From positions 300,631 to 364,630 of the forward strand of contig NZ_LBIO01000049.1 in NCBI RefSeq assembly GCF_001280505.1: 64,000 nucleotides of DNA, given 5' to 3'. How positions within the stretch are numbered: position 1 is the first letter of the stretch; each line of letters opens with the position of its first letter. Source of the DNA: Mangrovimonas sp. TPBH4 (GTDB lineage Bacteria; Bacteroidota; Bacteroidia; Flavobacteriales; Flavobacteriaceae). This document shows, piece by piece, positions 63,907-64,000 of the stretch. The position numbers and the translations under genes were made by a program. Under the pieces are notes generated by a model. That model ran no database searches and had not been told where the DNA came from. It saw nothing but the letters and a program-made list of their open reading frames with translations.

Positions 63907-64000
63907 TTAGACCAATTTCGACACAAAATTCTCATTATACCGTACCCCTGATTTTGCGATTGCAAATGCTTGTTTGAGCAGTTTGTTGCATACTGCCACA
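63907..64000 (-). CDS. C-terminal end of probable IS110-type transposase (truncated by window)
   Basis: On the minus strand an open frame enters from beyond the right edge and reads VAVCNKLLKQAFAIAKSGVR then YNENFVSKLV and a stop. The KLLKQAFAI..SG..Y pattern resembles the C-terminal end of IS110/IS116/IS902 transposases. Only about 31 residues are visible, so the call is tentative. Confidence 0.45.
   Translation of the reverse strand, partial: VAVCNKLLKQAFAIAKSGVRYNENFVSKLV

Overview
The window is AT-rich DNA from a member of the Bacteroidota, almost certainly the family Flavobacteriaceae. The evidence is a complete SusC/SusD polysaccharide utilization locus (PUL) with a hybrid two-component regulator, many SPase II lipoproteins, LytTR regulators, and protein families typical of flavobacteria. 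No intact tRNA, rRNA or CRISPR array is present. Function calls rest on reading motifs in the translated sequence; no database search was possible.

Layout. 1-5.7 kb holds unrelated genes: the end of a GH95 fucosidase, a CDF-type transporter, a DUF2200 protein, an outer-membrane receptor and a membrane-anchored thioredoxin. 5.7-23.5 kb is a genomic-island array. Three copies of the 3' part of a tRNA-Met(CAT) gene (5869, 7841 and 23487) each sit next to a tRNA-type terminator and a tyrosine integrase or its N-terminal remnant. The largest unit (7.84-23.49 kb) carries hipBA, a broken fic gene, and a regulated set of secreted lipoproteins with membrane partners. Its control genes are a TPR histidine kinase, a NarL-type regulator, a LytTR protein with a degenerate receiver, and a 58-residue lipopeptide. 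A near-identical 39-41 bp palindrome lies upstream of all three lipoprotein operons.

23.7-49.9 kb is the PUL. It encodes SusC, SusD, a PKD-containing surface glycan-binding lipoprotein, GH30, GH27, a tandem-GH43 protein, a single GH43 and two GH2 enzymes on the minus strand. A divergent hybrid sensor/AraC regulator and another GH2 lie on the plus strand. The enzyme set fits a galactose- and arabinose-containing glycan such as type II arabinogalactan; no sulfatase or lyase is present. 50-53.4 kb is a patch of short accessory genes (deacetylase, CPBP protease, TfoX-N, SRAP) with integron-attC-like hairpins and a second, broken SRAP end.

53.7-58.6 kb is a tightly coupled five-gene operon: a squalene/phytoene-synthase-like protein, a CrtC-like protein, an ABC ATPase, an ABC permease, and a fusion of an isoprenylcysteine-methyltransferase-like domain with an Lgt-like domain. 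It reads as an isoprenoid-lipid synthesis and export pathway that I cannot match to a known product. 59.0-63.5 kb is a phosphorelay (LytTR regulator, hybrid kinase, single receiver, HPt) flanked by direct copies of an intergenic repeat. Related repeats also flank the 11.2-13.2 kb gene pair and border the integrase operon. The window ends in a probable IS110-type transposase end.
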